A stretch of 63,189 nt of DNA, from contig JAGLOY010000016.1 of NCBI GenBank assembly GCA_023138735.1, positions 1 through 63,189 of the forward strand. The letters are read 5' to 3'. Shown here piece after piece: positions 7,947 through 17,853 of the stretch; positions within the stretch are counted from its first letter, which is position 1; every line of letters starts with the position of its first letter. This DNA comes from Candidatus Aegiribacteria sp. (GTDB taxonomy: Bacteria > Fermentibacterota > Fermentibacteria > Fermentibacterales > JCC-6). The notes beneath the pieces are model-generated. The model saw only the letters and a program-made list of their open reading frames with translations. It made no database searches and was not told the DNA's origin. Position numbers and translations under genes: made by a program.

Positions 7947-9266
7947 ATGACGCTCAGTAAGAAACCTCTCAAGGGCATGAGAGAGCTAACGCCCGCTGAG
8001 AAGAGGGTTGAGGATTATATTGTCGGAAAATTACGGGAAGCGGGGGCTGTGTACGGTTTCGAGGAGTACGAGACACCCGTTCTTGAGCCCCTTGAGCTTT
8101 TCCTGGCAAAATCCGGCAACGAACTGGCTGTCAAGCAGAGTTATAATTTTCCTGATAAGGGCGGCAGGAAGCTGATAATGAGGCCGGAGCTCACACCTTC
8201 CCTCGCCAGGATGGTGGCCGCTGCAGGGGAGCTTATTTACCCGGTCAAGTGGATGTCATTTCCGGTCTGCTACAGGTACGAGAGACCCCAGCGCGGAAGA
8301 GTTCGCGAATTCATGCAGTTCAACCTGGATATACTTGGGGTTTCCGGTCTTGATGCCGAGCTTGAAGTGTTTCTTGTACTGAGGAGAATCATGAACAGTC
8401 TGGGCGCCAGCCCGGGTCAGTACATTATCCGCTACTCCAGCAGGAGACTTGCCTCAGAAATTCTAAGCAGCTGCGGTATGACTGAAGAGGAAATGGCTCA
8501 GGCTTATGCGGTGATCGACAAAAAGGACAAGTTGAAGCCTGATGAATGGGAGGAACTGGTCCGGGAAACTGTAAAGAACGAACGGAACGCGGATACTGTT
8601 ATGAAGTTCGCGTCGTGCAGCGATCCGGATTCGTCCTGGCTACGCGAAACAGCTGGCGGCAGCGAAGCCTATGACGAGCTTGTTAAATTCAGCGGAATGC
8701 TGAAGTATGCAGGTATTACTGAAGCACAGTTCGATGCAGGCGTTGTGCGGGGTCTTGATTATTACACTGGAATAGTCTTTGAGGTTTCGGACACTGGAAG
8801 TAAAAACCGGAGGGCGATCTGCGGGGGAGGAAGGTACGATAATCTGGTGGGTATGTTCGGCGGTCAGAAGGTAACCGGAGTTGGATTCGGGCTTGGATTG
8901 CTGACCCTTGAATTGTTCCTGAAAACCTACGATCTTATACCTGGTGGTATTTCCGGTAAACATCCCGTTGATATTTTCCTCGCTGTGTATTCCGATGAAG
9001 AGAGAACCTTTGCTGTGAACCTTGCGGAAAAGCTGCGGAACGCAGGTGTCTCGGTTGAAATAGATATCACAGGTAAGAACCTCTCAAAGCAGTTCAAGAT
9101 TGCCGATAGAAAATTAATCGGATACGTCGCGGTTATCGGCCCTGTGGAAGCCGCTTCAGGGCGAATTACACTTAAAAATATGATTTCGGGCACTGAAACT
9201 GAGTGTGAAGTCTCAGAGGTTCCGGGAATCCTGATTGAGGGGAACCTGTGCGAGGAGGCGAATTGA
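7947..9266 (+). CDS. hisS: Histidine-tRNA ligase
   Basis: A class II aminoacyl-tRNA synthetase of 439 residues that charges tRNA-His. Motif 2 is visible around CYRYERPQRGRVREFMQFN, the histidine-A motif is RGLDYYTGIVFEV, and motif 3 follows in CGGGRYDNLVGMFGG. A C-terminal anticodon-binding domain starts near residue 340. A Shine-Dalgarno (GGAGGAG) precedes the ATG. The stop overlaps the start of the SpoIIE-type phosphatase gene in TTGA. The sequence YDFxxxG-type N-terminus (GMRELTP) is as expected. Confidence 0.95.
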   Translation: MTLSKKPLKGMRELTPAEKRVEDYIVGKLREAGAVYGFEEYETPVLEPLELFLAKSGNELAVKQSYNFPDKGGRKLIMRPELTPSLARMVAAAGELIYPVKWMSFPVCYRYERPQRGRVREFMQFNLDILGVSGLDAELEVFLVLRRIMNSLGASPGQYIIRYSSRRLASEILSSCGMTEEEMAQAYAVIDKKDKLKPDEWEELVRETVKNERNADTVMKFASCSDPDSSWLRETAGGSEAYDELVKFSGMLKYAGITEAQFDAGVVRGLDYYTGIVFEVSDTGSKNRRAICGGGRYDNLVGMFGGQKVTGVGFGLGLLTLELFLKTYDLIPGGISGKHPVDIFLAVYSDEERTFAVNLAEKLRNAGVSVEIDITGKNLSKQFKIADRKLIGYVAVIGPVEAASGRITLKNMISGTETECEVSEVPGILIEGNLCEEAN

Positions 9267-11620
9267 CCGGATTCATAAAGCGGATTCCCTGCAGGAAACT
9301 CTTGATCATTCTTACACCATTCCTGTTCGTTCCGCTGTTTTTCATTCGAACTTCCCCGGGGAGTCTGAATTTTCCGGAATTAACTGCCAGCCTGGGAGCG
9401 GTGTTCCTGTATCTGATTCTTACTCGGCTTATTGGCAGGCTTCACCTTACAAGCGTCTTGATATCACTGGTTATTTTCTCAGTGATTGTTTTCGGGCTTT
9501 CTGTTTTTCTGCAACCTTCAGCCAGTCAGGAACAAACCGTACAGGAAGTGATCGATCTTACCAACGGTTCTATATCTGACAGGCTGATTCCGCTTCAGGA
9601 TGACAGTTCTGAGTTTTCAGGATGGGCTTCAATCCAGAGTGAAATAGACAGTCTTGCCAGCTCAGGTGGTGATGCTATCAGGAATTTTGGTCTTTTCGAG
9701 GGTTCCGGAACCGTGGGAATGACCCTCGGAGCCTTGGGGGAGGTAACTTCAGCGACCGCTGAGATATTCATCAGGACTGTTTATGCTGGTTCGAATGTTG
9801 CCCAGGAGGATTCCATTGTCCTTTCCGAGGGAACACTGAGGGAGTCGGAGCATCCGCTTAAGATTCTTGCGCTTATCGCTGCCGTTATCTTTTCAATCGC
9901 AATAATGGCTTCATTGAAATACCTTGTTCTGGTCGAGAGAAGAAAAGGAACATTGTTATGGTTCCAGCTGCTTGTGATCACCTTTGTCCTCAGGATCCTT
10001 TACGTTTCTCTGGGTATGGAGAATCTTCTTCGAGTAGCCATGGCGGAGATCGGCAATTCTGAAACTATACTGTCGATAAGCCCATTCTACGTTCTTCTGT
10101 TCATCTTCGCGCTCATTAACTCGTTCAGAACAGACTGGGCGCACTACCTGACCAGATGGAGGAAGTATATTGCTCTTGCCGGATCTCTGGGAGTTCTCGT
10201 GCTCTCCCAATCCATTCTCAGATTCTACTTCAGGGGCGGCCTGACGATCTCATCCCTTGCGCTTGGAACCCTCATAGGCTGTGTGTTCACAATCCTGCTG
10301 ATATTCAGTTCAGTGACTTTCCTGAAGATCCTCTTCCTCCTGCCGTCCGCAAGACTTGTGGACAGGAAACTCAACCAGCTGAAAATAATGGATGGCCTCG
10401 GGCAATCCATCTACTCAACATTTGATGAGGATAAGATCGTGCACTCATCTGTAACTCTCGGCAGAAGAATTTCCGGAGCCGACAGATGCTGGGCTGTAAA
10501 AATGGATATGAAAGGTTTCAGTTCCTGGGAAGCCATAGTAAGGGATTCATCTAAAACAGCATTTCCTCCTGCGTGGCACACTGAGGTTCTCAGAAGGCTG
10601 GAAAAATCCGGTGGAACGATTCTTTATAACCGGTATCCGAGCCACCCTCTGGCGGCATTCGCGGGAAAGGATTCACCTGTGCCGGGTTCTTTAATAGCTT
10701 CAATGCTCAAGATCAGGAAAAAGACATTCGGCATAATCTATGCATCCACGAATCGTCAGTTCGGATTCATGAACGAATCAAAAGGTCTTGTTGAAACCTT
10801 TGCAAGACAGGTGGCTGCGGCTATTGATAATGCGAGACTGATGGAGACAGAGCTGGAAAGAGAGAGGTACCGTGAAGAACTGGCAATAGCCAGATCGATA
10901 CAGGAGAGCCTGCTGCCCGGAGAGCTTCCCGAAATCGAGAATATTGATATTGCGGGTGTTTCTGTACCCAGCATGCAGGTCGGCGGAGACTATTACGATG
11001 TATTTCCGATTCCCGGCGGGCTGTACGGTATAGCAATCGCTGATGTTGCCGGAAAGGGCACCGCGGCTGCCCTGCTGATGGCGGCGCTTCAATCCGCCCT
11101 TCATGCTATAGCTCCGGGAATGAGTAATAAGGCCGGTGAAACGGTGCAGAGGCTTAACACCATAATGAGCAGGAGAATGCCCGATGATAAGTTCATTACT
11201 TTCTTCTACGGTGTTCTGGATCCCATCGAAAGAACGATCAGCTACTGTTGCGCAGGCCATGATCCGCCCGTTCTTTCAGGAAGTGATGGTTCTGTAAGCA
11301 GTCTATCCGAGGGAGGTCTTGTACTTGGCGTTGAAGGTGATGCCGCATACAGGACTACCACCATGAAGATAAACCCTGATGACAGGCTGCTGCTGTACAC
11401 TGACGGCATAACCGAGAGTATGAACAGGGAAACCGGAGAGGAATTCGGTACCGGAAGACTTGTAGACTTCCTGACCGGACAGGACAGCCTTCAATCACGG
11501 ATCATCCTTGAAAATCTGCTTGACAGGCTTTCGTCGTTCCGGGGTGAAGTCGCAGCATTGGATGATATGACTCTCCTTATGATTACATGTACGGCTCACA
11601 CGAAAGCAGCAGCTGACTGA
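9263..11620 (+). CDS. Membrane-anchored SpoIIE/RsbU-type serine phosphatase with GAF domain
   Basis: About 785 residues. The N-terminal third has multiple transmembrane segments with a periplasmic region between the first ones (about residues 85-190). A GAF-like sensor domain spans roughly 375-525, followed by the signalling helix RYREELAIARSIQESLLPG and a PP2C/SpoIIE catalytic domain (about 545-780). Its metal-binding aspartates lie in GGDYYDVF (near 574) and DVAGKG (near 594), with DDMTLL near the end. Such enzymes dephosphorylate STAS-type anti-anti-sigma factors. I place the start at TTG 9263, preceded by GAGGAGG and overlapping the hisS stop; a GTG at 9248 lies upstream of that Shine-Dalgarno and is less likely. 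No anti-sigma or STAS gene is adjacent. Confidence 0.85.
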   Translation: MTGFIKRIPCRKLLIILTPFLFVPLFFIRTSPGSLNFPELTASLGAVFLYLILTRLIGRLHLTSVLISLVIFSVIVFGLSVFLQPSASQEQTVQEVIDLTNGSISDRLIPLQDDSSEFSGWASIQSEIDSLASSGGDAIRNFGLFEGSGTVGMTLGALGEVTSATAEIFIRTVYAGSNVAQEDSIVLSEGTLRESEHPLKILALIAAVIFSIAIMASLKYLVLVERRKGTLLWFQLLVITFVLRILYVSLGMENLLRVAMAEIGNSETILSISPFYVLLFIFALINSFRTDWAHYLTRWRKYIALAGSLGVLVLSQSILRFYFRGGLTISSLALGTLIGCVFTILLIFSSVTFLKILFLLPSARLVDRKLNQLKIMDGLGQSIYSTFDEDKIVHSSVTLGRRISGADRCWAVKMDMKGFSSWEAIVRDSSKTAFPPAWHTEVLRRLEKSGGTILYNRYPSHPLAAFAGKDSPVPGSLIASMLKIRKKTFGIIYASTNRQFGFMNESKGLVETFARQVAAAIDNARLMETELERERYREELAIARSIQESLLPGELPEIENIDIAGVSVPSMQVGGDYYDVFPIPGGLYGIAIADVAGKGTAAALLMAALQSALHAIAPGMSNKAGETVQRLNTIMSRRMPDDKFITFFYGVLDPIERTISYCCAGHDPPVLSGSDGSVSSLSEGGLVLGVEGDAAYRTTTMKINPDDRLLLYTDGITESMNRETGEEFGTGRLVDFLTGQDSLQSRIILENLLDRLSSFRGEVAALDDMTLLMITCTAHTKAAAD

Positions 11621-11658
11621 GCAGTTACTGAAAAAACTACGTTCCATGGAGGGCTGAT

Positions 11659-12147
11659 TTGAATAACATTTCCCAATTGCGCAACGGACTTTCCGTGTTA
11701 CTTGAATCGGAAGGTGATGCGCGGTTTCTACTTCAGAAGGTGTGTGATTACCTTCATGAAAACATCGAGAACTGCGACTGGGCCGGATATTACCTTGTTG
11801 ATCCTTCCCGCAGAGAAGATCTGTTTCTGGGGCCATACGCAGGTGAGCCTACCGAGCATACAAGGATTGGATTCGGGGAGGGGATTTGCGGTCAGGCTGC
11901 CGCATCCGGAAAGACCTTTGTCATTGCGGACGTCAGAATCGAATCGAATTATCTATCCTGCAACCCCCGGGTGAGATCGGAAATAGTAGTTCCCGTGTTT
12001 CATGACAGGGTCATGATTGGTGAGATCGATCTGGATTCCAATGTGCGCAACGGATTCAGCGAGGATGACAGGAGTCTGCTGGAATGGCTTGCCGGCTTAA
12101 CATCGGAACTTGCTGAACAGGTCAGGAAAGAGGCATCGGAAAACTGA
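11659..12147 (+). CDS. GAF domain protein, free methionine-(R)-sulfoxide reductase-like
   Basis: A single-domain GAF protein of 162 residues with the layout of fRMsr, which reduces free methionine-R-sulfoxide. Conserved segments are WAGYYLVD, LFLGPYAGEP, EGICGQAA and SEIVVPVFHD...IGEIDLDS. Two of the three cysteines used by the E. coli enzyme appear to be present (in EGICGQ and in YLSCNP); the earliest one is replaced. It could therefore be a working reductase with a changed thiol relay, or a sensory GAF protein. The start is TTG with GGAGGG upstream. It lies 38 bases after the GAF-containing phosphatase, which also fits a signalling role. Confidence 0.72.
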   Translation: MNNISQLRNGLSVLLESEGDARFLLQKVCDYLHENIENCDWAGYYLVDPSRREDLFLGPYAGEPTEHTRIGFGEGICGQAAASGKTFVIADVRIESNYLSCNPRVRSEIVVPVFHDRVMIGEIDLDSNVRNGFSEDDRSLLEWLAGLTSELAEQVRKEASEN

Positions 12148-12170
12148 AAACGCTTGCTGGTCCCGCAGGA

Positions 12171-13604
12171 TTGAATGATGATGATAAGCTGGCCAGGATA
12201 ACCCTCATATCCCTCATCATCATCGGTGTCGTGCTTATTGTTTCCATGGTAACCCAGCACCTTCTCATCGGTATTCTGCTGCTTGCCGTACCCGGAATTC
12301 TGTTTCTTCTTGCCGGTTCACCCGTACGGGTTCTCATGATGGCTTTCGCTCTGCAGATAGTGCTTACGCTCGCGCAGCTGGAGACCGCTTCCGTGCGGAT
12401 AGGTATCCTGAGTCTCAGAGCAGATGACCTGCTTTCGATCTGGTTTGTATGGCTCTGGGTGCTTACTCTCCCCGACAGGTCGATGAAAGGAATAAGGATC
12501 GGCCTTCAGGGAATGCTGATAATTCTTTTTCTACTGATATTCGGATTTTCAGCTTATCGCGGACTCGCTGCAGGCAACGATACCTTTTTCATAAGTTTTC
12601 AGCTTAAGTCTTACGGAGCTTATTTCCTGTACTTTCCGCTTCTGTGGGTTCTGTCAGATGAAAGCTCCAGCCGGCGGATCTGGACAGTCCTTCTCTCATC
12701 GGCGGCTATCGGCGGACTGATATATATGGTAAAGGGATATATGGGGGTTGGAGAGGACGTTTACTACCGTGATATGACCGGTATCAGGATAGCCACCAGA
12801 CAGCCCAACGCCATAGGAGCGGTTCTGATGATGTTCATTGGAAAGCTATGGAAGGACTGGAGGGAGAGACCTCCTATTATCGTAGTTATCCCTTTCATCC
12901 TTCTTATGGGCGGGGGGATCATCCTGTCGCAGACCAGAGGAATCTGGGGAGGAATCATACTTGCGCTTGCATCAGCATGGATTCTTAACCTGTTCAGAAA
13001 AAAGGACAATATCCGACTCGGTAGAAAGCTCATTGTCTCTCTGACAGTCCTGGCTGTACTTGTCATTCTTATTGTGTTTACCATATCTACACTGGGCATC
13101 CTGTCAGCTGCTAATGTAGCTCAGAGAACTGAGACGGAAACGGGCAGTTACCTGACCGATACCTCCGTTCTTGCGAGGATTATTACCTGGGTCACAATAA
13201 TTGACGATCTCAGCGGTTCGCGGATGATAATGGGAAAAGGCCTTGGGGCTGAATACACCTGCTTCAGACCGGATATAGGAGAAGTCGTGACCGTCTGGTA
13301 CGTTGATGGCTCTCTTTTCCAGATTGCCCTGAATATGGGAATCACAGGTGTTATCGTATTTCTTGGAATATTCCTTGTTACCCTGGTGAGCGCAGCAAGG
13401 CTGTTCATCAGAACCGAAAGCAGGCGCCGGGCTGGTATAGCTCTCGGAGTATTCTGTGCCGTCATCATGCTGCTTTTCGCGTCTGGATTTGCTTCGGTAC
13501 TCACCAATTACAGGTTCACCATGCTCTGGGCTTTCTTTCCCGCTCTGCTTCAGACGGAGATCATGAGAGAAAGGAAGGAAAACACTCTTATTCCTGCAGC
13601 GTAA
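12171..13604 (+). CDS. O-antigen ligase/polymerase-like membrane protein
   Basis: A 477-residue protein with about 12 transmembrane segments and a larger extracytoplasmic loop near residues 310-385, the layout of the Wzy_C/WaaL (O-antigen ligase-like) superfamily. Conserved features include GGGIILSQTRGIWGG near residue 245 and GKGLGAEYTCF near 355. These proteins join or polymerise lipid-linked glycans at the periplasmic face. The frame opens with TTG at 12171, with AGGA directly before it and little spacing; no closer ATG supports another start. A surface glycan role agrees with the glycan genes at the start of the window, though they are 9 kb away. Confidence 0.75.
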   Translation: MNDDDKLARITLISLIIIGVVLIVSMVTQHLLIGILLLAVPGILFLLAGSPVRVLMMAFALQIVLTLAQLETASVRIGILSLRADDLLSIWFVWLWVLTLPDRSMKGIRIGLQGMLIILFLLIFGFSAYRGLAAGNDTFFISFQLKSYGAYFLYFPLLWVLSDESSSRRIWTVLLSSAAIGGLIYMVKGYMGVGEDVYYRDMTGIRIATRQPNAIGAVLMMFIGKLWKDWRERPPIIVVIPFILLMGGGIILSQTRGIWGGIILALASAWILNLFRKKDNIRLGRKLIVSLTVLAVLVILIVFTISTLGILSAANVAQRTETETGSYLTDTSVLARIITWVTIIDDLSGSRMIMGKGLGAEYTCFRPDIGEVVTVWYVDGSLFQIALNMGITGVIVFLGIFLVTLVSAARLFIRTESRRRAGIALGVFCAVIMLLFASGFASVLTNYRFTMLWAFFPALLQTEIMRERKENTLIPAA

Positions 13605-13728
13605 TACGGCAGGTAACCCTTGATTTGGAACCTGAATTCAAGTATTTTAGCACCTGCTTTTTTTTGTTATTTAACTTTTACGCATTTCCGGGAAATCTCA
13701 CCCTGTATCCATCTGCATGGAGGCCTGA

Positions 13729-14925
13729 ATGAAGATACTAGTCATTAACAGTGGAAGTTCTTCCATCAAGTTCAAACTTATCGATATGGAGAATGAAACA
13801 CTTCTAGCCGAAGGATTGATCGAAAGGATCGGTCTCCCTGAAGGACGGATAAAATACAAGTCCTTTGAAAAGACGATAATTATCGAAGAACCTGTTCCCG
13901 ATCACAGGAAGGGCATTGATTTTGTTCTGAATGCCCTTACCAACTCTGAATACGGCCCGATTGACAGCTACAGTGAGATAGGTGCTGTTGGTCACAGAGT
14001 CGTTCATGGCGGAGAACAATTCACCACTTCGGTGATAATTGATGAAAAGGTTATTCAGGGTATTGAGGACTGCAGCTTCATGGCGCCTCTTCATAATCCT
14101 CCGAACCTGCAGGGGATTCTGGCTACTATGGAAACGCTCCCTGGTATCCCGAACATCGCCGTTTTCGATACCGCGTTCCATCAGACTATGCCTCCGGTAT
14201 CTTACATATTCCCGGTTCCCTACAGCATATTTGAAGAAGAGCGTATCAGAAGATTCGGGTTCCATGGCCCCAGTCACCAGTACGTTTCCCGGCAGGCGGC
14301 AATGATGATGGACAAGCCCATTGAGGAGCTGTGTATCATTACCTGTCATCTGGGGAACGGAAGCAGCCTGTGTGCTGTTAAACACGGCAGCAGCATTGAT
14401 ACCAGCCTGGGTTACGGAACGGCCTGCGGTGTAATGATGGGAACCCGCAGCGGTGATGTTGATTCAGCCGTCCTTATAGATCTTGTTGAAAACTACGGTT
14501 ACTCGATTTCCGATGTGAAGGAAATGGTCTACAAGAAAAGCGGAATGCTCGGTATTTCAGGATTATCCAGCGATCAGCGGGATATAGAGGATGCCGCCGA
14601 GGAAGGGAATGAGAGAGCAGAGCTTGCCCTTGAAATGTTCGCTTCCAGTGTTCGGAAGTATATAGGAGCATATGCGGTCACAATGGGTGCTCTTGATGCG
14701 ATTGTCTTTACTGCCGGTGTCGGTGAGAACGGCCCGCAGATGCGAGAACGCATCTGCAGTGGCCTTGAAGTTCTTGGCGTATCCATCGATGTTGAAGTCA
14801 ACGATTTCAAAGGCTTGCAGCGGGATATAAGCGCGGATGAGAGCAGGGTTAAAGTACTGGTGATTCCAACGAACGAAGAACTGATGATAGCAAGGGAAAC
14901 CAACAGATTATCCGAAGGGAAATAA
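13729..14925 (+). CDS. ackA: Acetate kinase
   Basis: A full-length ASKHA-fold kinase of 398 residues converting acetyl phosphate and ADP to acetate and ATP. The phosphate-binding NSGSSSIKFKL begins at residue 7, HRVVHGG carries the acetate-site arginine, and HLGNGSSLCAVK and MGTRSGDVD are the family signatures. The C-terminal GVGENG motif is intact. No phosphotransacetylase gene is adjacent. The presence of ackA suggests substrate-level ATP formation during fermentation. A parvulin lipoprotein gene begins 3 bases after the stop. Confidence 0.95.
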   Translation: MKILVINSGSSSIKFKLIDMENETLLAEGLIERIGLPEGRIKYKSFEKTIIIEEPVPDHRKGIDFVLNALTNSEYGPIDSYSEIGAVGHRVVHGGEQFTTSVIIDEKVIQGIEDCSFMAPLHNPPNLQGILATMETLPGIPNIAVFDTAFHQTMPPVSYIFPVPYSIFEEERIRRFGFHGPSHQYVSRQAAMMMDKPIEELCIITCHLGNGSSLCAVKHGSSIDTSLGYGTACGVMMGTRSGDVDSAVLIDLVENYGYSISDVKEMVYKKSGMLGISGLSSDQRDIEDAAEEGNERAELALEMFASSVRKYIGAYAVTMGALDAIVFTAGVGENGPQMRERICSGLEVLGVSIDVEVNDFKGLQRDISADESRVKVLVIPTNEELMIARETNRLSEGK

Positions 14926-14928
14926 CAC

Positions 14929-15708
14929 ATGTCACTCAAGAATCTGACTCTACTGGCAGCAGTCCTGATAGTAAGTGTTTCAGCATGCGGCGGAGAAGCC
15001 GAAAGTAATGATACAGATCCCGCTTCTAATGCAACTGATCAGACAGTGGAAGAAATACCGGTTATCGAAATACCTGAAATGGTTTATGCCAGCCACATTC
15101 TTATTCCCTACCAGGGATGCCAGCAGGCTCCTCCGGAAGCCTCATCCATGGAAGACGCAAGGGTGCATCTTACATCAATCGCCGATAGTATCTCTGCCGG
15201 CCAGTTAGCATTCGGTGAAGCCGCTGCCAGACATTCCTCGTGTCCTTCATCGGCACAGGGAGGATCTCTTGGCGGTTTTGTCAGAGGCGAGATGGTCCCC
15301 GAATTCGATGCAGTCGCATTCAATCTTGAACCCGGAGAAGTTTCAGAAGTATTTTCAACTGCCTACGGATTCCACATCATTCTCAGACAGGAAACGATCG
15401 GGGCCAGTCACATCCTTCTGGCGTACCAGGATGCCGAAAGAAGTTCGGCAACAAGAACGAAGGAAGAAGCTTTTGAGATTATAGAGGGGCTTCAGGAAAG
15501 CATTTCGGACGGCTCTCTTACTTTCACCGATGCAGCTGCAGGGCATTCCGATTGTCCCTCTGCCAGCAATGGCGGAGACCTCGGCCCCTTTCCACGCGGA
15601 GTAATGGCAACAGCTTTTGAGGAAGCGGCATTCGCACTTGAACCGGGGAATATCTCCGGTATTGTGGAAACACCCTTCGGCTATCACCTCATAATGAGGA
15701 CAGAATAG
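14929..15708 (+). CDS. Lipoprotein with two tandem parvulin (PpiC) domains
   Basis: A 259-residue exported foldase. The signal ends with a lipobox (VSVSACGG), then a short acidic linker rich in Asp, Thr and Asn. Two PpiC-type peptidyl-prolyl isomerase domains follow. The first runs from ASHILIPYQG to GFHIILRQE and the second from GASHILLAYQD to GYHLIMRTE. Each keeps the GGSLG or GGDLG turn and the F-x-x-x-A-F segment of parvulins. It probably assists folding of exported proteins at the membrane. A single-domain relative is encoded at 23923-24405. Adjacency to ackA is probably not functional. Confidence 0.86.
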   Translation: MSLKNLTLLAAVLIVSVSACGGEAESNDTDPASNATDQTVEEIPVIEIPEMVYASHILIPYQGCQQAPPEASSMEDARVHLTSIADSISAGQLAFGEAAARHSSCPSSAQGGSLGGFVRGEMVPEFDAVAFNLEPGEVSEVFSTAYGFHIILRQETIGASHILLAYQDAERSSATRTKEEAFEIIEGLQESISDGSLTFTDAAAGHSDCPSASNGGDLGPFPRGVMATAFEEAAFALEPGNISGIVETPFGYHLIMRTE

Positions 15709-15740
15709 AAACAGGTTCAGCCTGGTAAACCCGGGCTAAG

Positions 15741-17120
15741 ATGATACAGTTACTGCTCATTCTTCTGAGTCAGCCCTGTTTCTCATCAGTAATTCCGAGT
15801 GACGGGGCACAAACTGTCATTTTCACAGGGGAAACCAGCACAGGGTACCTTGCCCTTGGAAGTCTGTTCCCCTCCTGGGGTGGTTCTGCTCATCTGATCA
15901 TATACACTCTGAATGAGACAGGAATTGTCACTTCATCCGGAAGTGCCTCTTTCAAAGGAGAACCTGTCTGCGCGGCGCAATTACCGGAGGGTGCTGCGGT
16001 TGTCTGTATTGACAGAGAGAATGGGATTTCAAGGTTATCTCTGATCGATGCATCAGGATCGGAGCAATGGGTAACAGATTTCGCCGGAGGTTTTAACGCG
16101 AACGCTTCTGTCAGATCTTCCGGGACGGATATACTTCTTGCCGGAAATGATGTTCTGACTCCACTGATCCCGAGGGTTGCTCTGCTTAGCGAACAGGGGG
16201 ATATTCAGTGGAACTATCAGTACACTGAAAGTCTCTTTGAAGTGAGGGATGTCAGTTGCTATAACGATCAGATATTTGTCCTTGGATGTTCTGAGCAACC
16301 GGGATGGCAGAGTGATATTAATCTGATGGTAACTGACGGTAGCGGCTGCAACCCTCAGTATTTCTCCATATCCTCTGTAGATGGACGATTTTCTCCAGAA
16401 GCGATTCAGGTGGACTCCAGAGGAATCTTCCTTCTTGTCAACACCTTGACCGGGAGCAACGGCATGGTTTACGATGGACAGCTGATCAAGCTTAACTTCT
16501 CCATGGAAATCCAGTGGACCGGTACAGTATCCGGATCCAGCTGGATCCGCGGAGTGGAGATGATTTCTCTTGCGGATGGCGGGTTTGCTCTCTGCGGCTG
16601 GACAAACTCGTTACCTTTCAGCGAATCAGATAGATCAGACCTCATGCTATGCAAATTTAATGAAAACGGTGAACTCCTTTGGAACGTAAACCATGGAACT
16701 CTTTCAACGGATTACGGATTCTGCTTAACCGGAGTATCAGATGGAGGATTTGCAGTGTCCGGCTGCGTTACCGAGGATCTGTATCAGGGGTGGGTGCTCA
16801 AGACGGATTCTCTGGGGAACGTCGAACCGCAGGGAATCGAGTATACTGAAAATGTTGCTTTTTCCATTCATCAGCTGTCCAATCCAATAACAGATGGAAA
16901 CCTCAGTTTTTTGGTGAATACTCCTGATAGCGGCATGCTCGAGATACGCATCTACGACATGGCAGGAAGACAAGTAACAATGATGCATACTTCAGTTGCT
17001 CAGGGAGTAAGTACGATCAATCAAGCGATATCACTTCCTTCAGGGATATATACCGTGCGGGTCACAGATGGGTTAACGGATTCGATATTCCGTTCCGTTG
17101 TTCTGGGAGGTTCGCGATGA
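15741..17120 (+). CDS. Secreted repeat (propeller-like) protein with C-terminal sorting domain
   Basis: A 459-residue exported protein. After the signal peptide come repeated beta-rich units with motifs such as DGGFALCGWT and DGGFAVSGCV, which suggest a beta-propeller. The last 75 residues form a type IX-like sorting/FlgD-Ig domain: SNPITDGNLSFLVNTP, then LEIRIYDMAGRQV and PSGIYTVRVTDG. Such a domain usually directs transport to the cell surface or outside. The start ATG has only a weak Shine-Dalgarno. Its stop overlaps the start of the SGNH-like gene by 4 bases. Ligand and function are unknown. Confidence 0.7.
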   Translation: MIQLLLILLSQPCFSSVIPSDGAQTVIFTGETSTGYLALGSLFPSWGGSAHLIIYTLNETGIVTSSGSASFKGEPVCAAQLPEGAAVVCIDRENGISRLSLIDASGSEQWVTDFAGGFNANASVRSSGTDILLAGNDVLTPLIPRVALLSEQGDIQWNYQYTESLFEVRDVSCYNDQIFVLGCSEQPGWQSDINLMVTDGSGCNPQYFSISSVDGRFSPEAIQVDSRGIFLLVNTLTGSNGMVYDGQLIKLNFSMEIQWTGTVSGSSWIRGVEMISLADGGFALCGWTNSLPFSESDRSDLMLCKFNENGELLWNVNHGTLSTDYGFCLTGVSDGGFAVSGCVTEDLYQGWVLKTDSLGNVEPQGIEYTENVAFSIHQLSNPITDGNLSFLVNTPDSGMLEIRIYDMAGRQVTMMHTSVAQGVSTINQAISLPSGIYTVRVTDGLTDSIFRSVVLGGSR

Positions 17121-17818
17121 TATCATATCTGATCATCCTCAGTCTTATATCTGACCCATCGATCTACTTCGTTGGTAACAGCTACACAATGTCCGGCGGA
17201 GGAATCTACAATCATGTGAAAGAGATATATGACTCTGTTGAATCCGATACACTTTGCGTTGGATATCATGCAACAGGAGGAGCTACATTCCAGATTCACT
17301 GGAACAATCCAACCCTGAGAGAAGAGCTTGAATCAGGTGACTGGGATACAATAGTTTTCCAGGAGCAGAGCTGCATGCCTGTAATCTCTCCGGATTTGAC
17401 GTACACCTACGGAGACAGCCTGGCACTGTTGACTGCTGCGAGCGGGAGTCAGCCCGCATTCTTCATGACCTGGGCAAGGAAGAAAGACCCTCTTATGCTG
17501 GAAGGACTTCGCCTTGGATACTCCAGAATGGGTTTTGTCCACGCTTCACCTGTAGCTCCATGTGGCGTTGCATTTGATCTGTTGCGTGTGCATCATCCTG
17601 AAATAGATCCTTACTCTTCAGACGGCGCTCACCCTTCAGTTCATGGTACCTACATTGCTGCCTGTGTCATAGCACTGACCATTTACGATGTGGATATCTC
17701 CTCCGGAACGGTCTGGCAACCGGCCGGGATCAGTGTTGAGGAGGGAGAGATCATCAGATCATCAGCAGTATCGGCATGTTCTCTGTACCAGCAACCAGGT
17801 ATAGCAGAAGTCAGATAA
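17117..17818 (+). CDS. SGNH/GDSL-like hydrolase (DUF4886-like)
   Basis: A 233-residue probable exported esterase with a short hydrophobic N-terminus. The first SGNH block is FVGNSYTMSGG, where the usual catalytic Ser is in GNSY (about residue 23). QEQSCMPVIS supplies a second block and DGAHPSVHGTYIAACV the catalytic Asp-x-x-His. This arrangement fits the DUF4886-like branch of SGNH hydrolases, which often act on carbohydrate esters. It overlaps the preceding secreted propeller gene by 4 bases (ATGA), so the two products are likely made together. The substrate is not known. Confidence 0.72.
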   Translation: MISYLIILSLISDPSIYFVGNSYTMSGGGIYNHVKEIYDSVESDTLCVGYHATGGATFQIHWNNPTLREELESGDWDTIVFQEQSCMPVISPDLTYTYGDSLALLTAASGSQPAFFMTWARKKDPLMLEGLRLGYSRMGFVHASPVAPCGVAFDLLRVHHPEIDPYSSDGAHPSVHGTYIAACVIALTIYDVDISSGTVWQPAGISVEEGEIIRSSAVSACSLYQQPGIAEVR

Positions 17819-17853
17819 TATCAGCCAGAAGCAGGAGATTCTTCAATTAACCT

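Noticed and set aside
13609-13665. Terminator before ackA formed by GCAGGT and ACCTGC followed by eight T
   Set aside because: The T-run is real but the loop would be 37 bases with only 6 paired bases and competing pairings, so the structure is not convincing.
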